This document shows, piece by piece, positions 35,519 to 45,372 of a stretch of DNA of 64,000 nt. The stretch covers positions 744,001 to 808,000 of the forward strand of contig NZ_JAGQFP010000001.1 in the NCBI RefSeq assembly GCF_019090095.1, in the 5' to 3' direction. The position numbers and the translations under genes are program-made. This stretch comes from Stutzerimonas stutzeri (GTDB lineage Bacteria; Pseudomonadota; Gammaproteobacteria; Pseudomonadales; Pseudomonadaceae). The number at the start of each line of letters is the position of its first letter. Position 1 is the stretch's first letter. The notes under the pieces are model-generated. The model was given only the letters and a program-made list of their open reading frames with translations. It did not search any database and was not told the origin of the DNA.

Positions 35519-36064
35519 ATGAATAAAACCGAACGAGAAGCCTTGCTCCACCTGTTGAAAGATCGCTTCGAGCAGCATGCTCATCGGCATGAAGGCCTTG
35601 AATGGAGCGATGTGCTGGCGAGGCTGGAACGCAACGCCAGCGCACTAAACGCCCTGCACGCGATGGAGCGCAGCGGAGGAGAACCCGACGTGATAGCGCA
35701 CGATCCAGAGACGGGACAATTCACCTTCTGCGATTGCTCCAGGGAGAGCCCATCAGGCCGCCGAAGCCTGTGTTACGACGATCAGGCGCTGAACGACCGA
35801 AAGGAGAACAAGCCACTGGCCAGTGCGGTTGCAATGGCTCATGAGATGGGTATCGAACTGCTGACCGAACAGCAGTACCGGACGCTGCAGACACTCGGCG
35901 AGTTCGATAGCAAAACGTCCAGCTGGGTCAGCACACCGTCGGACGTTCGGGCGCTGGGTGGGGCACTCTTTTGCGACCGTCGCTACGGCAAGGTGTTCAC
36001 CTATCACAACGGGGCACAGTCGTATTACGCCGCCAGAGGCTTTCGCGGCTCGCTGCGTGTGTGA
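35519..36064 (+). CDS. DUF4256 family protein
   Basis: 181-aa cytosolic protein matching DUF4256 over its whole length: LLKDRFEQHAHRH at the N-terminus, MGIELLTEQQYRTLQTLGEFD in the middle, and DRRYGKVFTYHNGAQSYYAARGFRG at the end. The function of this family is unknown. Isolated gene with no operon partners; a weak ribosome site precedes the ATG. Confidence 0.85.
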   Translation: MNKTEREALLHLLKDRFEQHAHRHEGLEWSDVLARLERNASALNALHAMERSGGEPDVIAHDPETGQFTFCDCSRESPSGRRSLCYDDQALNDRKENKPLASAVAMAHEMGIELLTEQQYRTLQTLGEFDSKTSSWVSTPSDVRALGGALFCDRRYGKVFTYHNGAQSYYAARGFRGSLRV

Positions 36065-36282
36065 ACCTAGACGTACACGGCCTATAAGTAGGTAAACAGA
36101 TTCTGACGCACGCCGGCACTCGAGGGCGCGACGGCGCGACGGCGCGAAAGAACAGGTTTGGCCCGGGACAGGAATTATTGTATACATTGTCTTCAGAAAG
36201 ATGTTCAATGTGTATACAAAACCTGCTCCTTCCCCAGCCTGCGGCCTCGCCAGCAGGTACCAACAACCATGACGGGAGTTTT

Positions 36283-37122
36283 ATGGCAAACACCAAATAT
36301 TATGCCCCCACTGGCGGGCATCCAGCCCAGACCGAGCTGCTGACCGATCGCGCGATGTTCACCGAGGCCTACGCCATCATCCCGAAGGGCGTGATGCGTG
36401 ACATCGTCACGAGCCATCTGCCGTTCTGGGACAACATGCGCATGTGGGTACTGTCCCGTCCGCTGTCCGGCTTTGCCGAAACCTTCTCCCAATACATCGT
36501 CGAATTGGCTGAAGGCGGTGGCAGCGACCGTCCTGAGCAGGATCCGAATGCCGAAGGCGTGCTGTTCGTGGTCGACGGCGAATTCACACTGACGCTCGAA
36601 GGCACCACGCACGCGATGCGTCCGGGCAGCTATGCGTTCATTCCGCCAGCGTCCAACTGGTCGCTGCGCAACACCAATGCCGCTCCGGCGCGCTTCCATT
36701 GGGTGCGCAAGTACTACCAGGCAGTCGACGGCCTGGCGCGTCCGGAAGCTTTCGTCGCCAATGAGCAGGACATCGAACCGATCCCGATGCCGGGTACCGA
36801 CGGCAAGTGGGTCACGACCCGTTTCGTCGACATGAGTGACATGCGCCACGACATGCACGTGAATATCGTGACCTTCGAACCCGGTGCCGTCATTCCCTTC
36901 GCGGAAACCCACGTGATGGAGCACGGCCTGTATGTGCTCGAAGGCAAGGCCGTTTACCGCCTGAACCAGGACTGGGTCGAAGTGGAGGCCGGCGACTACA
37001 TGTGGCTGCGCGCGTTCTGCCCGCAGGCCTGCTATTCAGGCGGCCCCGGCAAGTTCCGCTACCTGCTGTACAAGGATGTGAACCGTCACATGGACCTGGG
37101 CAAGTACAACCACCGCCTCTGA
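36283..37122 (+). CDS. allE: (S)-ureidoglycine aminohydrolase-like bicupin
   Basis: 279-aa protein with two cupin halves, matching the AllE/YlbA family, which converts (S)-ureidoglycine to (S)-ureidoglycolate plus ammonia in purine catabolism. Conserved blocks include GGHPAQTELLTDRAMFTEAY, the first cupin GVLFVVDGEFTL, and the second cupin with THVMEHGLYVLEGKAVY, which holds metal-binding His/Glu. Start at 36283 (GGAG upstream); an open frame extends to 36178. No other allantoin or ureide genes are nearby. A terminator follows. Confidence 0.88.
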   Translation: MANTKYYAPTGGHPAQTELLTDRAMFTEAYAIIPKGVMRDIVTSHLPFWDNMRMWVLSRPLSGFAETFSQYIVELAEGGGSDRPEQDPNAEGVLFVVDGEFTLTLEGTTHAMRPGSYAFIPPASNWSLRNTNAAPARFHWVRKYYQAVDGLARPEAFVANEQDIEPIPMPGTDGKWVTTRFVDMSDMRHDMHVNIVTFEPGAVIPFAETHVMEHGLYVLEGKAVYRLNQDWVEVEAGDYMWLRAFCPQACYSGGPGKFRYLLYKDVNRHMDLGKYNHRL

Positions 37123-37143
37123 CCGCTCCCCAGCGCCGTCCAG

Positions 37144-37180
37144 ACGCCCTCCTCGCCCCCGTGGCCTGGAGGGCGTTTTC
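37144..37180 (+). terminator. Terminator after the ureidoglycine aminohydrolase gene
   Basis: ACGCCCTCC (37144-37152) pairs with GGAGGGCGT (37168-37176), followed by TTTCGTTT, 21 bases after the stop. Confidence 0.8.
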
Positions 37181-37367
37181 GTTTCCTCGTGATCGTCCCT
37201 GGCCGCTCCCAGGCAGCACCGTCACCCCAAGCCGCTCGACGCATCGAACGACTGTCGTGCAGTGGACGAACCGTTGATCAGGGGAGCCTCAAGCGCGCCA
37301 GACGATCGCCGATACAGCGCGATCGCCAAGCCCGCTGATGGGCAGGCTGTCCACAGGTTCCGAAAAG

Positions 37368-39362
37368 ATGTCAGTTCTGAGCACCATTAAGGCCCGTTAC
37401 ACCCTCACCTTCGTCGGCTTCGTTCTGCTGGTGATGCTTCTCACGATGCTGGGCATCAAGCGGTTCGTCACCCCGCAGCTCATCGCAGCCGGTGAAACCA
37501 TCGTGCTGTCGCAGGTCGCTGAAATCGGCGAGCACATCGGCGTCGAGCTGGCGCGGGTCGAAGCCCAGGCACGCAGCATCACCCAGACCGTACCCATGCT
37601 GGAAAGCGATGAGATCGATCGGGTGTTGCCCGGTCTGGTCGATCAGTACGGCGATGCGAAGGTATTCGGCGGCGGAATCTGGCCGCTGCCCAATCTGCGC
37701 ACGCCGGGACGTGCGAAGCACAGCACCTTCTACCATCGCGACGCGACAGGAAAGCTGATCGTCAATACGCATTGGAACTCGGCTGAGTCGAAGAATTACT
37801 TCGACGAGCCCTGGCATCGCGGCGGCATGCAGGCGCCTCGTGGCAAATGCGTCTGGGCTGCGGCATACAAGGACGACGCCAGCGCCGAGCCGCGCACCAA
37901 CTGCGCCATGACCATCTACAAGGATGGTTCGGCCTGGGGTGTCTCGACGATCGACCTGACCCTTGGTTTCTTCAACCGCCTGGTTGCGGAAAAGCAGAAA
38001 CAGATCAACGGCGAGGTGATGATCGTCGAAGCGGACGGCAAGATCCTCAGCAACCAGCCGCAACTCAGCGCTGACATGGTGTTGCGTAACGTATCGGAGC
38101 TGTCCAGCCAATCGCCCTTCATCGCTACGGTGCAGAAGGCGCTGGCCGAGAAGCCGCAGCAACTGCATCGCGGGTCCTACAGCAGGAACGGCGAAGACTT
38201 CAGCTTCTTCCTGACCCCTATCGAAGGAACCCCATGGTGGCTCGCCGCGGCGCTGCCTACTGCCCAGCTCGAGGCCCGCAGCGATGCCATGCTCAAGACG
38301 CTCGCTTCGCTGCAGATCCCCATGGTCCTGATTCTTCTGGCTTTGATGATCGTCGCGCTGAACCAGCTGATGAAGCGCCTGGACGTGCTGCGATCGAACA
38401 TCGACGCGTTGTCGGCGGGCGACGCCGATTTGACCAAGCGAATCGACATCAAGGGCGAAGACGAAGTCGATCGGGTGGGCCGCTCGGTGAACGGATTCAT
38501 TGGTTACCTGCAGACCATGATGATTGACGTAAGCGACGCCACTACCCAGATCCAGGCCGAAATCGGGCAGCTCAAGCAGCTCTCGCGCACGACCAACGAG
38601 GCCTTGGCCAGACACGCATCGGAAACCGATCAGGCTGTCACCGCGATCAACGAGATGAGCTCGACCGCTGAGTCCGTTGCGCAAAGTGCCAGCGATACCG
38701 CCACGTTCACGCAAACCGCCAACCACAACGCCAACGCCTCGAAGCGGGTCGTTGACGATGCCTCCAGCAGCGTGCGCGCCCTGGTCAGCGAGGTGGAAGG
38801 CGCGACGGCCAAAGTGCAGGCGATGGAGGTTGATGCTCAACGGATCAACGACGTACTCGGCGTCATTGGCGACATTGCCGGACAGACCAATCTGCTGGCC
38901 TTGAACGCGGCCATCGAGGCGGCACGTGCCGGCGAGCAAGGGCGCGGCTTCGCGGTGGTCGCCGATGAGGTCAGGGCGCTCGCCGCACGTACCCAACAGA
39001 GCACCTCGGAGATCAACGAGACGCTGCAACGCTTGCAGCAGGCCGTCGGCTCGGCGGTCCAGGCCATGGAACAGACCAAGATCAGTTGCCAAACCACGGC
39101 GGACAAGACCGCCCAGGTCACTGTCGGCCTGGATGAAATGGCCGACTCGGTGGTTCATATCAACGACCTGAGCACCCAGATCGCCACCGCGGCAGAAGAA
39201 CAGAGCGCCGTCGCCGAGGAGATCAACCGGAACATGGTCGCGGTGCGACATGTCGTCGACGAGCTGGTTGAAAGCGGGGTGAGTGTGGACCGCAGCACCG
39301 AGTCGCTGCTCACCAGCAACGGGCGCCTGTCCGCCGTCGTGAGCCGCTTCAAGGTGCGCTGA
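37368..39362 (+). CDS. Methyl-accepting chemotaxis protein
   Basis: 664-aa chemoreceptor: a transmembrane helix at ~12-32, a periplasmic double-Cache-like sensor (~40-300, with [17 protein letters not shown]), and a second helix at ~310-330. A HAMP domain ([24 protein letters not shown] region) and a long coiled coil with the signalling tip [22 protein letters not shown], key part [10 protein letters not shown], follow. It senses an unknown small ligand and signals through CheA/CheW encoded elsewhere. Start at 37368, with an in-frame alternative at 37338. A strong terminator follows. Confidence 0.94.
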   Translation: MSVLSTIKARYTLTFVGFVLLVMLLTMLGIKRFVTPQLIAAGETIVLSQVAEIGEHIGVELARVEAQARSITQTVPMLESDEIDRVLPGLVDQYGDAKVFGGGIWPLPNLRTPGRAKHSTFYHRDATGKLIVNTHWNSAESKNYFDEPWHRGGMQAPRGKCVWAAAYKDDASAEPRTNCAMTIYKDGSAWGVSTIDLTLGFFNRLVAEKQKQINGEVMIVEADGKILSNQPQLSADMVLRNVSELSSQSPFIATVQKALAEKPQQLHRGSYSRNGEDFSFFLTPIEGTPWWLAAALPTAQLEARSDAMLKTLASLQIPMVLILLALMIVALNQLMKRLDVLRSNIDALSAGDADLTKRIDIKGEDEVDRVGRSVNGFIGYLQTMMIDVSDATTQIQAEIGQLKQLSRTTNEALARHASETDQAVTAINEMSSTAESVAQSASDTATFTQTANHNANASKRVVDDASSSVRALVSEVEGATAKVQAMEVDAQRINDVLGVIGDIAGQTNLLALNAAIEAARAGEQGRGFAVVADEVRALAARTQQSTSEINETLQRLQQAVGSAVQAMEQTKISCQTTADKTAQVTVGLDEMADSVVHINDLSTQIATAAEEQSAVAEEINRNMVAVRHVVDELVESGVSVDRSTESLLTSNGRLSAVVSRFKVR

Positions 39363-39383
39363 TATCGGCACGGATCAGCAGAA

Positions 39384-39405
39384 AAGGCCCCTCGGGGCCT
39401 TTTTT
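39384..39405 (+). terminator. Terminator of the chemoreceptor gene
   Basis: AAGGCCCC (39384-39391) and GGGGCCTT (39394-39401) form a tight stem followed by a T run, 21 bases past the stop. Confidence 0.88.
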
Positions 39406-39539
39406 GTTGCCAGGCAAACCCTGCGTGTCGTGCAGCCATTCTGCTCATGGTGTTTTGTGCTTGGGATGTCGATTCGGCGCGCTGCCGTTCGATTAATCAG
39501 GCAACCCACGACAATCGCCTGAAATCACTGGAGCCGAAC

Positions 39540-40166
39540 ATGTTGAAACTATATGGAACGCCGCCAACCCGAGCCCTGCGCGTCATCTGGCTGCTCAACG
39601 AACTGGGTCTGGAATATGAGATGGTCCCGGTAGACCTGTTACGCGGTGAGCAGCGGGAACGCGACTTTCTCGCCCTCAACCCCGCGGCCAAGGTCCCGGT
39701 GCTGGTCGACGGCGATCGGGTCATAACCGAATCGGCAGCGATTCAGCTCTATCTCGCCGAGAAGAATCCTCAAGCGGGGTACATACCAGAGACGGTCGAG
39801 GATCGAGCCCAGATGTATCGCTGGATTTTCTTTCTGGTGACCGAGATCGAGCAACCGCTCTGGCGTATCGCGCGGCATACGTTCATCTATCCGGAAAACC
39901 AGCGAATACCACAGGATGTGGAACTGGCGCGGCAGGAATGCATGGACATGCTGGCCGTGCTGGAGCGACATATGGAGGAACGCGAGTTCCTGGTGGGCGA
40001 TCGGATCAGCGTGGCCGACTTCAACGCGGCGTATACGCTGGACTGGGCCGACGAAGAAAAGCTGCTCGAGAACACACCGAGGTTGAGCGGCTACTTGAAG
40101 GCCATGTACGACCGTCCCGCGGCTCCGCCAACCATTGCCCAAGCGTTTGCAGCTACCGGCAACTAG
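39540..40166 (+). CDS. Glutathione S-transferase family protein
   Basis: 208-aa cytosolic GST: an N-terminal thioredoxin-fold domain (LYGTPPTRALRVIWLLNELG; NPAAKVPVLVDGD; ITESAAIQLYLAEK, which binds glutathione) and a helical C-terminal domain (FLVGDRISVADF). It lacks the SSCSxRVR signature of maleylacetoacetate isomerases, so it is probably not the missing MaiA. The ATG at 39540 fits the family start. Substrate unknown. Confidence 0.9.
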   Translation: MLKLYGTPPTRALRVIWLLNELGLEYEMVPVDLLRGEQRERDFLALNPAAKVPVLVDGDRVITESAAIQLYLAEKNPQAGYIPETVEDRAQMYRWIFFLVTEIEQPLWRIARHTFIYPENQRIPQDVELARQECMDMLAVLERHMEEREFLVGDRISVADFNAAYTLDWADEEKLLENTPRLSGYLKAMYDRPAAPPTIAQAFAATGN

Positions 40167-40331
40167 GCCGTCGACGCGACGCGGTTGGACTCGATGAGTG
40201 CAACGAGCCGCGCGGCTGCAGGGGTATCGCTAGCCAGCGCGGGCCAGGTGCGCTGGGAGCTGGGCCTGCCTGGCAGGTCCAGCCACAGCGTTCAGCCTTT
40301 CGGCTGCATGACGGGCAGTCGAATCAAACGA

Positions 40332-41630
40332 TCACGACGTCGGCGGGGACGGCTGCCAGCGACGGAACAGTACGCTGGCATTGACGCCGCCAAATCCGAA
40401 GCCGTTCGACAGCGCGTATTCGATGGGCATTTTCCTGGCCGTCAAGCCAACCAGATCGAGTCCCGCAGCATCCTCGTCGGGCTCGGTCAGGTTCAGCGTG
40501 GGCGGGACGATCTGATCACGAAGCGCAAGCACCGTGAAGATGGCTTCGATGCCGCCCGCGGCGCCCAACAGATGCCCTGTGCTGGACTTCGTCGAGGTGA
40601 TTGCCGCCCCCGACCCCGTGCCGAACAGGGATCGAATGGCAGCCAGTTCACCCCGGTCACCGACCTGGGTGGACGTCGCATGCGCGTTGATGTGATCAAC
40701 GTCGCTCGGCGCCACCCCTGCCTGTTGCAGCGCCAGCTCCATGGCTCGACGCGCACCGCTGCCATCGGCCGGGCCAGCGGTCAGGTGGTACGCATCGGCG
40801 CTGGTGCCGTAGCCGACCAGTTCGGCCAGGGGCTGGGCGCCGCGCGCCAGGGCGTGGTCCAGCGATTCGATTACCAGCAGGCCGGCGCCTTCGGCCATGA
40901 CAAAGCCTTCGCGGTTGCGATCGAACGGGCGGGACGCCTCCTGCGGGCGATCGTTGAGTCCGGTCGCCAAGGCGCGCGCTGCCGCGAAACTGCCCAGGGT
41001 GACGCGATGGATGGCGGCCTCGGTCCCGCCACAGACAGCGATATCCGCCTCGCCGCTGCGAATCAGACGTGCCGCGTCCCCGATGGCTTGTACCCCAGCA
41101 GCGCAAGCGGTGACTGGTGCGCCGAGTGGCCCCCTGAAGCCGTGCTGGATGGAAACGTGCCCAGCCGCCATGTTGGCGAGGAACGACGGCACGGTGAATG
41201 GCGAGAGCCGACGCGGACCGCGTTGGTCGGTGGTGCGCACGGCCTCGGTGATCGCGTCGAACCCTCCGACGCCCGAGGCAATGAGCGTGGCGGTGCGTTG
41301 CCGGGCGGCTTCGTTGGCCGGCTGCCACTTGGCTTGGGCCAGGGCTTCCTTGGCCGCGACGAGCGCAAACTCGATGAAGCGGTCCATCTTCTTGCGATCC
41401 TTGGCGGGGACATGCCGGTCCGGGTCGTAGCCCGCCTCGCTGTCCTCGGCTACGCTCGGTACGCGTCCCGCGATGGCGCAACCGGTACCGGCTGTCACCT
41501 TGTCAGGCAGCACTCGGATACCCGACTCACCAGCAAGCAGGCGCGACCAGACGATCTCCGCGCCGCAGCCCAGCGGACCCACGATCCCGACGCCCGTCAC
41601 GACGATACGAACAGCATGTTGATTGATCAT
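40332..41630 (-). CDS. Beta-ketoacyl-ACP synthase II family protein (FabF-like)
   Basis: 432-aa condensing enzyme: IVVTGVGIVGPLGCG start, active-site cysteine in TACAAGVQAIGDA, HAHATSTQVGD (first His as INAHATST) and KSSTGHLLGAAGG (second His, Lys), giving the full Cys-His-His set. The ATG at 41630 has AAGGAATAAA in front; 41648 is an upstream alternative. Pseudomonas has housekeeping fabF and fabB elsewhere, so this paralogue next to a thioesterase and a TetR regulator may serve a special acyl chain. Confidence 0.92.
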   Translation of the reverse strand: MINQHAVRIVVTGVGIVGPLGCGAEIVWSRLLAGESGIRVLPDKVTAGTGCAIAGRVPSVAEDSEAGYDPDRHVPAKDRKKMDRFIEFALVAAKEALAQAKWQPANEAARQRTATLIASGVGGFDAITEAVRTTDQRGPRRLSPFTVPSFLANMAAGHVSIQHGFRGPLGAPVTACAAGVQAIGDAARLIRSGEADIAVCGGTEAAIHRVTLGSFAAARALATGLNDRPQEASRPFDRNREGFVMAEGAGLLVIESLDHALARGAQPLAELVGYGTSADAYHLTAGPADGSGARRAMELALQQAGVAPSDVDHINAHATSTQVGDRGELAAIRSLFGTGSGAAITSTKSSTGHLLGAAGGIEAIFTVLALRDQIVPPTLNLTEPDEDAAGLDLVGLTARKMPIEYALSNGFGFGGVNASVLFRRWQPSPPTS

Positions 41631-41701
41631 TTTATTCCTTAGGGTCAAAGGCCAGCCTTACACCACGAACGGCTGGATCAGCCGACCGCACTGAACTCGT
41701 G

Positions 41702-42241
41702 TCAGGCGTCCGGCGTAAGAATCAGGCAACTGGTCGAGCCGATGGCATAGAGACGGTCTTCCACATCGTAAAGACGCCCTTCGGCCACAGCGGTCGATCG
41801 ACCGACATGGATCACCCGTCCCTCGGCACGTACCGGCCCGACGCCGGCGCGTAACGCGCGCACGTAGCTGATACGCAGGTCAGTAGTCGTGTATCCCTGC
41901 CCCGTTGCCAGCCGGGTGTGCACCGCGCAGCCCATGCAGGAATCCAGCAACGTGGCTGCGTAACCACCGTGCACGCTTCCCAGCGGGTTGTAGTGGCGCT
42001 CGCTCGGTGTGCCCTGGAAGACGAAATAACCAGGCGCCCATTCCACCGGCACGAAGCCCATCAGCTCGCCCATGGGAGGGCTTGGCAGTTCGCCCCGGCC
42101 GATCGCGTCGAAGAATTCCTGGGCAGACATCGCTGTCACGGTGGCGAGCGGAACGCTACCGATCGGCCCCAGCCGGGCTCGCATGGTTTCTTCCGCGTTC
42201 AGCCATTCGGCCAAACGCTGTTCTCGTTCTGCATAGTTCAT
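41702..42241 (-). CDS. PaaI-type hotdog-fold thioesterase
   Basis: 179-aa hotdog thioesterase. The helix GSVHGGYAATLLDSCMGCAV is the family signature (HGG with a downstream Asp), followed by YTTTDLRISYVRAL. It hydrolyses acyl-CoA or acyl-ACP; the substrate is not known. GAGGAAG precedes the ATG at 42241. It lies 71 bases upstream of the FabF-like gene on the same strand, so both may act on the same acyl thioester. Confidence 0.88.
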   Translation of the reverse strand: MNYAEREQRLAEWLNAEETMRARLGPIGSVPLATVTAMSAQEFFDAIGRGELPSPPMGELMGFVPVEWAPGYFVFQGTPSERHYNPLGSVHGGYAATLLDSCMGCAVHTRLATGQGYTTTDLRISYVRALRAGVGPVRAEGRVIHVGRSTAVAEGRLYDVEDRLYAIGSTSCLILTPDA

Positions 42242-42668
42242 GGGCCTTCCTCGGCGATCTCGCGCTTGCACACGCATTGAATGACACGCGACATATAAAG
42301 CATATGATGGTCATCATGTAAAGAGCGCAACGAGTGTCTGAAAGGTCCGAGTACTGATCGCATTCGCTATAAGGCGCGTGCCACCTGGGTGACGCTGCCA
42401 CTCGTGCTGCCGAGTCCGCTATTCACCGTTCTGCAAGCTGCGCGCGGTAGCGAACTGCTCAGCGGTTGGCAAGGCTGGCCAAGCGCAGGCTTGGTAGTGG
42501 AGTTCAAGCGGGTTGATCCACATCCAGTGCAATCACTGACCGGAGCTTGGTCTGCCCGATACGCGAGCCGCCCTGTCCGGCGGCAGGCCTTAGGCGATAT
42601 GTGCGCATTGCCATTGGTGCAGCCGTTGCCGCTGGATGCGCGAGGCAAAGCGATGGTGCCTGGCGTGG
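42242..42668. other. Gap between thioesterase and TetR genes
   Basis: 427 bases. Near 42296-42322 is an A/T-rich segment with ATGATGGTCATCAT (42302-42315), a perfect 7+7 palindrome suited to a TetR-type operator upstream of the thioesterase. The remainder (42360-42668) has no recognisable gene; it might be decayed coding sequence, but no family was identified. Confidence 0.45.
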
Positions 42669-43235
42669 CTAGGATTCGGGCAGATTCGCGCCGGTGTGCT
42701 TCAGCAAACTAGCGCGGGTTTCGTCGAGCAGCTGATCGGCCAGTTGCGGGTCCGTGACGCTACGCGACAGCATCAAGGCGCCGACCATTGCGCTGAGCAC
42801 CATGGCGGCATCCTGACGCTCATCAAGATGCGCGCCCAGCTGGTCCAGCCGCCTGCGCACCCCCTCGTCAGTGACCGCGCTGGCTTGCCCACGCTGGCCC
42901 AACTCTGCAGACACCGTCGGCAACGGGCAGCCCTTCGCCGGCTCGGCACGGTGCCCCTTGGACAGGTACAAGGCGATGAACGACGCCAAGGGCTGGTCAC
43001 CAGACAGGCTGCCGACAGTGACCTCGTCGAGCTCGCTCAGGCTATGACGCAGCGCCTCCTCGACCAGTTCGTCCTTGGATTTGAAGTGCGCGTAGAAGCC
43101 ACCATGGGTCAGGTCCAACGCCTTCATGAGGGCCTGCAGCCCGGTCGCGCTCACCCCGTCACGGCGAAAACGCCGCGCGGCCTCTTCGACGATGCGTTGG
43201 CGAGTCTTGGCCTTGTGATCTTCCGAATAACGCAT
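42669..43235 (-). CDS. TetR-family transcriptional regulator
   Basis: 188-aa TetR regulator with an N-terminal HTH (RFRRDGVSATGLQALMKALDLTHGGFYAHFKSKDEL, key helix THGGFYAHF) and a ligand-binding C-terminal domain. The ATG at 43235 has GGTGGAGG at proper spacing; the frame also opens with a GTG 12 bases earlier. It lies upstream of, and in the same direction as, the thioesterase/FabF-like pair and may control them. Confidence 0.9.
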   Translation of the reverse strand: MRYSEDHKAKTRQRIVEEAARRFRRDGVSATGLQALMKALDLTHGGFYAHFKSKDELVEEALRHSLSELDEVTVGSLSGDQPLASFIALYLSKGHRAEPAKGCPLPTVSAELGQRGQASAVTDEGVRRRLDQLGAHLDERQDAAMVLSAMVGALMLSRSVTDPQLADQLLDETRASLLKHTGANLPES

Positions 43236-43484
43236 GGGCGCCTCCACCGTTCATATGCCGTCCATCATGCTACGCAATCGGCGGCCGCTTACGTGAAAAG
43301 TTTTCTGCGCTGTACAGGCTGGCGGTAACCAGGCGACTCGCGCTCGGCAGGCGTCGTAGCTGGAGCACACGTACGGCAAGGCACCGCTGGCGCAGGTCGG
43401 TGACCGATTGGCACAACATCATATTGCTATTAGCCACGCAGCCTGCCATAAAGCAGCACTTTTCATCATTACAAGGACGTACCG

Positions 43485-45353
43485 ATGCGATTGCTGCGAC
43501 GTGCGCTGTTCGGATTGTTGTCGATCGCCGTGCTTGTTGCCGGCGTGGGGCTGTACTTCGTGGCCAATCCGAACCTGCCGGATTACGAGCCGCCCTCGGC
43601 GCTTGTCTATCTCGATCAGTGGAGCGAGGCCGACCGCCAAACGTTCTACTTCACCCCGCAGGGCACACAGGTCAAGGGCCTCGAGTACGACTGGTTCAAG
43701 GCGCTGGAACTGCCGTTCAGCCGGGACAAGTTCGCGGCGCCGGGCTACCTGGCCCGCTTCGGATTTCTGGTCGACCCGAAGCAGCAACCCACCCCCGCCA
43801 ACCCGGCGAATCTGCCGGTCGGCTTTGCCCGCCATGAGGATGATGAAACCGGGCGCGCCTACCTCGATGTGACGTGCGCTGCCTGCCACACCGGAGAGCT
43901 GCGCTACAACGGGCAGGCCATCCGCATCGACGGCGGCGCGGCGATGCATTCGCTGGCCTCCACTGTGCCCACGTTGCGCGGCGGTGCTTTCGGGCAGGCG
44001 CTCGGCATGAGCATGGCGTTCACCTACTACAACCCCATCAAGTTCCGACGCTTCGCGAACGAGGTGCTGGGCGATGGCGAACACGACCATCAGCAACTGC
44101 GCCGAGACTTCAAGCAAGTGCTCGACCGGCTGCTCGGCACCGCACTCAACGACTGGCACCGCGGCCTCTATCCCACCGAGGAAGGCTTTGGTCGAACCGA
44201 TGCCTTTGGGCGTATTGCCAATACCGCCTTCGGCGATGCGATCGACCCGTCCAACTACCGTATCGCCAACGCGCCCGTGAGCTATCCACAGCTGTGGGAC
44301 ATCTGGAAGTTCGACTGGGTGCAGTGGAACGGCTCGGCAATGCAACCAATGGCCCGCAACATCGGCGAGGCACTGGGCGTCGGGGCGCGGCTGCAGCTGT
44401 TACGTGAGAATGGCCAACCGATTCCGGAAGCCGAGCGCTATGCCTCCGGCGTTCGCGTCCGTGATCTGCACACCCTGGAGACCACCCTCGCCCGCCTCAC
44501 CCCGCCGCGCTGGCCGGAGGACATCCTGGGCAAGATCGATCTGCAGCAGGCAAGCCTGGGGCGCACGCTCTACCGGGAGAATTGCGCGGGGTGCCATGAC
44601 CCCAAGCCCAAGCCGGTCGACAAGCGCTTCGCGCCCGATCGGGACCCGGAATGGCGCATGCGAGTGATTCCAACGGCGTTTGTCGGAACGGATCCAACCG
44701 CGGCCGACAACATTGCCGATCACCGTTTCGACCTTTCACGGCTCGGCTGGACGCCAGAGGAACTGGCGCGGCTGGACGTACGCCTCTACGGCGAGCCCGC
44801 TGGCACGTTGGATCTCGGTAGCGTCTCCAGCGCGAAGGGCCTGGCGTATATCACCGCCTACGTCGAAAACCGTGCCTACCAGGATGCGGGCATCACCGCC
44901 CAGGAGCGCGCTGAGTTCGACGGTTTTGCCCTGCCGATCGGGGTGCAGGAGCTGCGCGGATACAAGGCGCGACCGCTCGACGGCATCTGGGCGACGCCCC
45001 CCTTCTTGCATAACGGCTCGGTACCGACCCTGTTCCAGCTGCTGTCGCCGCTGGCCGAACGCCAGAAGCGCTTCTGGGTAGGCAATCGCGAATACGACCC
45101 GCGCCAGGTCGGCATCCGCACCGAGCGTTTCGATGGCGGGTTCCTGCTCGACACAGCGATCACCGGCAATGCCAACCGCGGCCATGAGTTCCGCGCGGGC
45201 TGCCGGGGCGGCGGCGTCATTGGCAGAGCCCTGTCACCTGACGAGCGCTGGGCGCTGGTGGAATACCTGAAAGTGCTCGGCGACGCCCGGTTCGAGCCCC
45301 GCTTGACGGACACGGCGGCCCGTCCTCGCACCACACCGCCAACCTGCAACTGA
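43485..45353 (+). CDS. Membrane-anchored dihaem cytochrome c / peroxidase-like protein
   Basis: 622-aa protein: an N-terminal membrane anchor (~5-27) and two c-type haem motifs, CAACH at 131-135 and CAGCH at 367-371. Spacing and length recall the dihaem cytochrome c peroxidase / RoxA-like group rather than classical CcpA (~320 aa). It should act in the periplasm on peroxides or as an oxygenase; which is not decided by sequence. AAGGA precedes the ATG. It is followed 19 bases later by a catalase-like gene, suggesting a joint peroxide-related role. Confidence 0.85.
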   Translation: MRLLRRALFGLLSIAVLVAGVGLYFVANPNLPDYEPPSALVYLDQWSEADRQTFYFTPQGTQVKGLEYDWFKALELPFSRDKFAAPGYLARFGFLVDPKQQPTPANPANLPVGFARHEDDETGRAYLDVTCAACHTGELRYNGQAIRIDGGAAMHSLASTVPTLRGGAFGQALGMSMAFTYYNPIKFRRFANEVLGDGEHDHQQLRRDFKQVLDRLLGTALNDWHRGLYPTEEGFGRTDAFGRIANTAFGDAIDPSNYRIANAPVSYPQLWDIWKFDWVQWNGSAMQPMARNIGEALGVGARLQLLRENGQPIPEAERYASGVRVRDLHTLETTLARLTPPRWPEDILGKIDLQQASLGRTLYRENCAGCHDPKPKPVDKRFAPDRDPEWRMRVIPTAFVGTDPTAADNIADHRFDLSRLGWTPEELARLDVRLYGEPAGTLDLGSVSSAKGLAYITAYVENRAYQDAGITAQERAEFDGFALPIGVQELRGYKARPLDGIWATPPFLHNGSVPTLFQLLSPLAERQKRFWVGNREYDPRQVGIRTERFDGGFLLDTAITGNANRGHEFRAGCRGGGVIGRALSPDERWALVEYLKVLGDARFEPRLTDTAARPRTTPPTCN

Positions 45354-45372
45354 CTCTGCAAAGGATATGCGT

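Noticed and set aside
37371..39371. 666-codon antisense frame over the chemoreceptor
   Set aside because: The plus strand has a full chemoreceptor with the conserved signalling tip; the antisense product lacks any domain.
39540..40166. GST as the missing maleylacetoacetate isomerase
   Set aside because: Lacks the characteristic N-terminal serine/cysteine-arginine motif and is far from hmgA-fahA.
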